A stretch of DNA of 64,000 bases from Haliovirga abyssi (GTDB lineage Bacteria > Fusobacteriota > Fusobacteriia > Fusobacteriales > Haliovirgaceae). The position numbers and the translations under genes are program-made. Below the pieces are notes generated by a model. It saw only the letters and a program-made list of their open reading frames with translations, made no database searches and was not told where the DNA came from. The DNA is taken from positions 2,228,637-2,292,636 of the forward strand of contig NZ_AP027059.1 in NCBI RefSeq assembly GCF_030295325.1. Reading direction: 5' to 3'. This document shows, in pieces, positions 63,290 through 64,000 of the stretch (the stretch's first letter is position 1; each line of letters opens with the position of its first letter).

Positions 63290-63434
63290 GAACAGATTAA
63301 AAACGACCTTATTATTTTGTTTTAAAATACGCAACGATTTAAGCTTTTTTAGATCAAAATATAACAAAATATTTTTAAATGTTCTTTAAGCTTTTTTAGA
63401 TCAAAATATGAAAAATTTATTTTTTAAACGTTTT
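63285..63434. mobile_element. Family C repeat, one and a half copies
   Basis: A complete inner-type copy (63289-63384, GGAACAG to ATGTTC) is flanked by TTTA on both sides (63285-63288, 63385-63388). It is followed by the right arm only of another copy (AGCTTTTTTAGATC to AAACG at ~63430). The outer left arm is missing, as if lost by deletion from a nested pair. Confidence 0.72.
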
Positions 63435-63481
63435 TTAGGGCATTTTGAGGCGAGGATATAAGTGAAATATATGAAGGGAAT

Positions 63482-63524
63482 TTGACAAAACAGTATTTTT
63501 AAGGTACAATATATTGTACCTTAA
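63482..63524 (+). promoter_or_regulatory. Promoter and autoregulatory operator of yefM-yoeB
   Basis: TTGACA (63482-63487), 17 bases, TACAAT (63505-63510). A perfect 26-bp palindrome, TTAAGGTACAATA and its inverse (63499-63524), covers the -10 region and contains GTACAAT/ATTGTAC, like known YefM sites. Binding of YefM or YefM-YoeB there would stop transcription. Confidence 0.85.
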
Positions 63525-63538
63525 AGGAGGCGATTATA

Positions 63539-63805
63539 ATGGAAGCTATAAACTATTCAGATTTTAGAGCCAATATGAAAAGCTATATGGACAACGCTTA
63601 TGAAAATCACGAAACTATGATAATAACTAGAAAAAAAATGAAAAATATTGTAATTATGTCTATTGAAGATTACAACTCTTTAATGACTACAAACTATTTA
63701 CTTGCCAATCCTAACAATTCCAAGCATTTGTTAGAATCTATCGAACAAGCTAAAGAAGGAAGAACTGTTTCAAAAACAGTTGAAGAGCTAGAACTATGCG
63801 AATAA
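63539..63805 (+). CDS. yefM: YefM/Phd-family antitoxin
   Basis: 88 residues. MEAINYSDFRANMKSYMDNA is the DNA-binding N-terminus of YefM. MIITRKKMKNIVIMSIEDYNSLMTTNYLL is the family core. The C-terminal segment HLLESIEQAKEGRTVSKTVE is the flexible tail that masks YoeB. It overlaps the toxin gene by 10 bases. Perfect palindrome and promoter upstream. The protein keeps the toxin inactive and represses its own operon. Confidence 0.94.
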   Translation: MEAINYSDFRANMKSYMDNAYENHETMIITRKKMKNIVIMSIEDYNSLMTTNYLLANPNNSKHLLESIEQAKEGRTVSKTVEELELCE

Positions 63806-64000
63806 GTTTTACAGAAAACGCTTGGAAGGATTATACTCTGTGGCAAAAAGAAGATAAAAAAACTTTAAAAAGAATTAATGATTTAATAAAAGATACCATT
63901 CGTAATCCATTTTCAGGAATAGGAAAACCAGAGCCTTTAAAAAGCAACTTATCTGGTTACTGGTCTAGAAGAATTGATAAAAAAAATAGATTAGTATATG
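63796..64000 (+). CDS. yoeB: YoeB-family mRNA interferase toxin, 3' end beyond the window
   Basis: Starts MRISFTENAWKDYTLWQKED, the usual start of YoeB, a ribosome-dependent endoribonuclease. LKSNLSGYWSRRIDKKNRLVY is the family core with the catalytic Arg region. 68 of about 85 residues are visible; the catalytic His near the C-terminus lies outside. The start ATG overlaps the yefM stop, so translation is coupled. Whether the gene is intact cannot be seen here. Confidence 0.93.
   Translation, partial: MRISFTENAWKDYTLWQKEDKKTLKRINDLIKDTIRNPFSGIGKPEPLKSNLSGYWSRRIDKKNRLVY

Overview
The window is very AT-rich bacterial DNA, densely coded. It carries outer-membrane beta-barrel proteins ending in aromatic residues, an ADP-heptose pathway kinase (LPS core) and many lipoproteins, so the cell has an outer membrane. 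The base composition, codon use and gene content fit a marine or sediment member of the Fusobacteriota (Ilyobacter/Psychrilyobacter/Haliovirga-like). This is inference; no rRNA or tRNA gene is present to fix it.

Region 1 (1-31 kb, almost all minus strand) is mostly housekeeping. It holds pheS (cut by the window edge), gltX, an Hsp70 paralogue, proA, eno, truA, a polar amino-acid ABC transporter, an ABC-F ATPase, ispF, a heptose kinase, ribD-ribE and rluA (plus strand). It also has two Rpn-type nucleases, several small GNAT/HD/Smr proteins and three outer-membrane proteins. eno is preceded by a recognisable fluoride riboswitch with its own promoter and intrinsic terminator, which makes sense because enolase is a fluoride target.

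Region 2 (31-50 kb) is accessory. It contains a SIR2-family NAD-hydrolase-like protein with a convergent small-RNA gene at its 3' end. A glycine-betaine/choline-type ABC transporter follows, behind a 300-nt leader with a consensus promoter and a 71-nt hairpin terminator (probable riboswitch or attenuator). Next are a candidate type I toxin-antitoxin pair (29-residue hydrophobic peptide with an overlapping antisense RNA), a SNF2 helicase with an unknown partner, and an operon of a membrane-anchored protein plus a 1617-residue VgrG-like protein whose N-terminal half looks like a lipase fold lacking the catalytic serine.

Region 3 (49.7-61.9 kb, minus strand) looks like one functional island for using extracellular DNA. 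It encodes an outer-membrane barrel, two e(P4)-type phosphatases (one active-looking, one with its nucleophile lost), two modular endonuclease I lipoproteins, an ExeM/NucH-like nuclease carrying a 5'-nucleotidase C-terminal domain, and a lamin-tail-domain lipoprotein. A 26-bp palindrome and an unusual hairpin leader precede the barrel gene. The likely flow is DNA cut at the surface, nucleotides dephosphorylated, products taken up.

Region 4 (62.5-64 kb) has a small ankyrin protein and a YefM-YoeB toxin-antitoxin module with a perfect operator palindrome; yoeB runs off the end.

Three families of short non-coding, MITE-like repeats are scattered through the intergenic spaces. Family A is about 110-140 bp with AAAATAAG ends. 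Family B is about 180 bp with GATAGTGT ends. Family C is about 100 bp with GGAAC ends. A B copy sits inside an A copy, and C copies sit inside C copies flanked by a TTTA duplication, giving a small fossil record of transposition.
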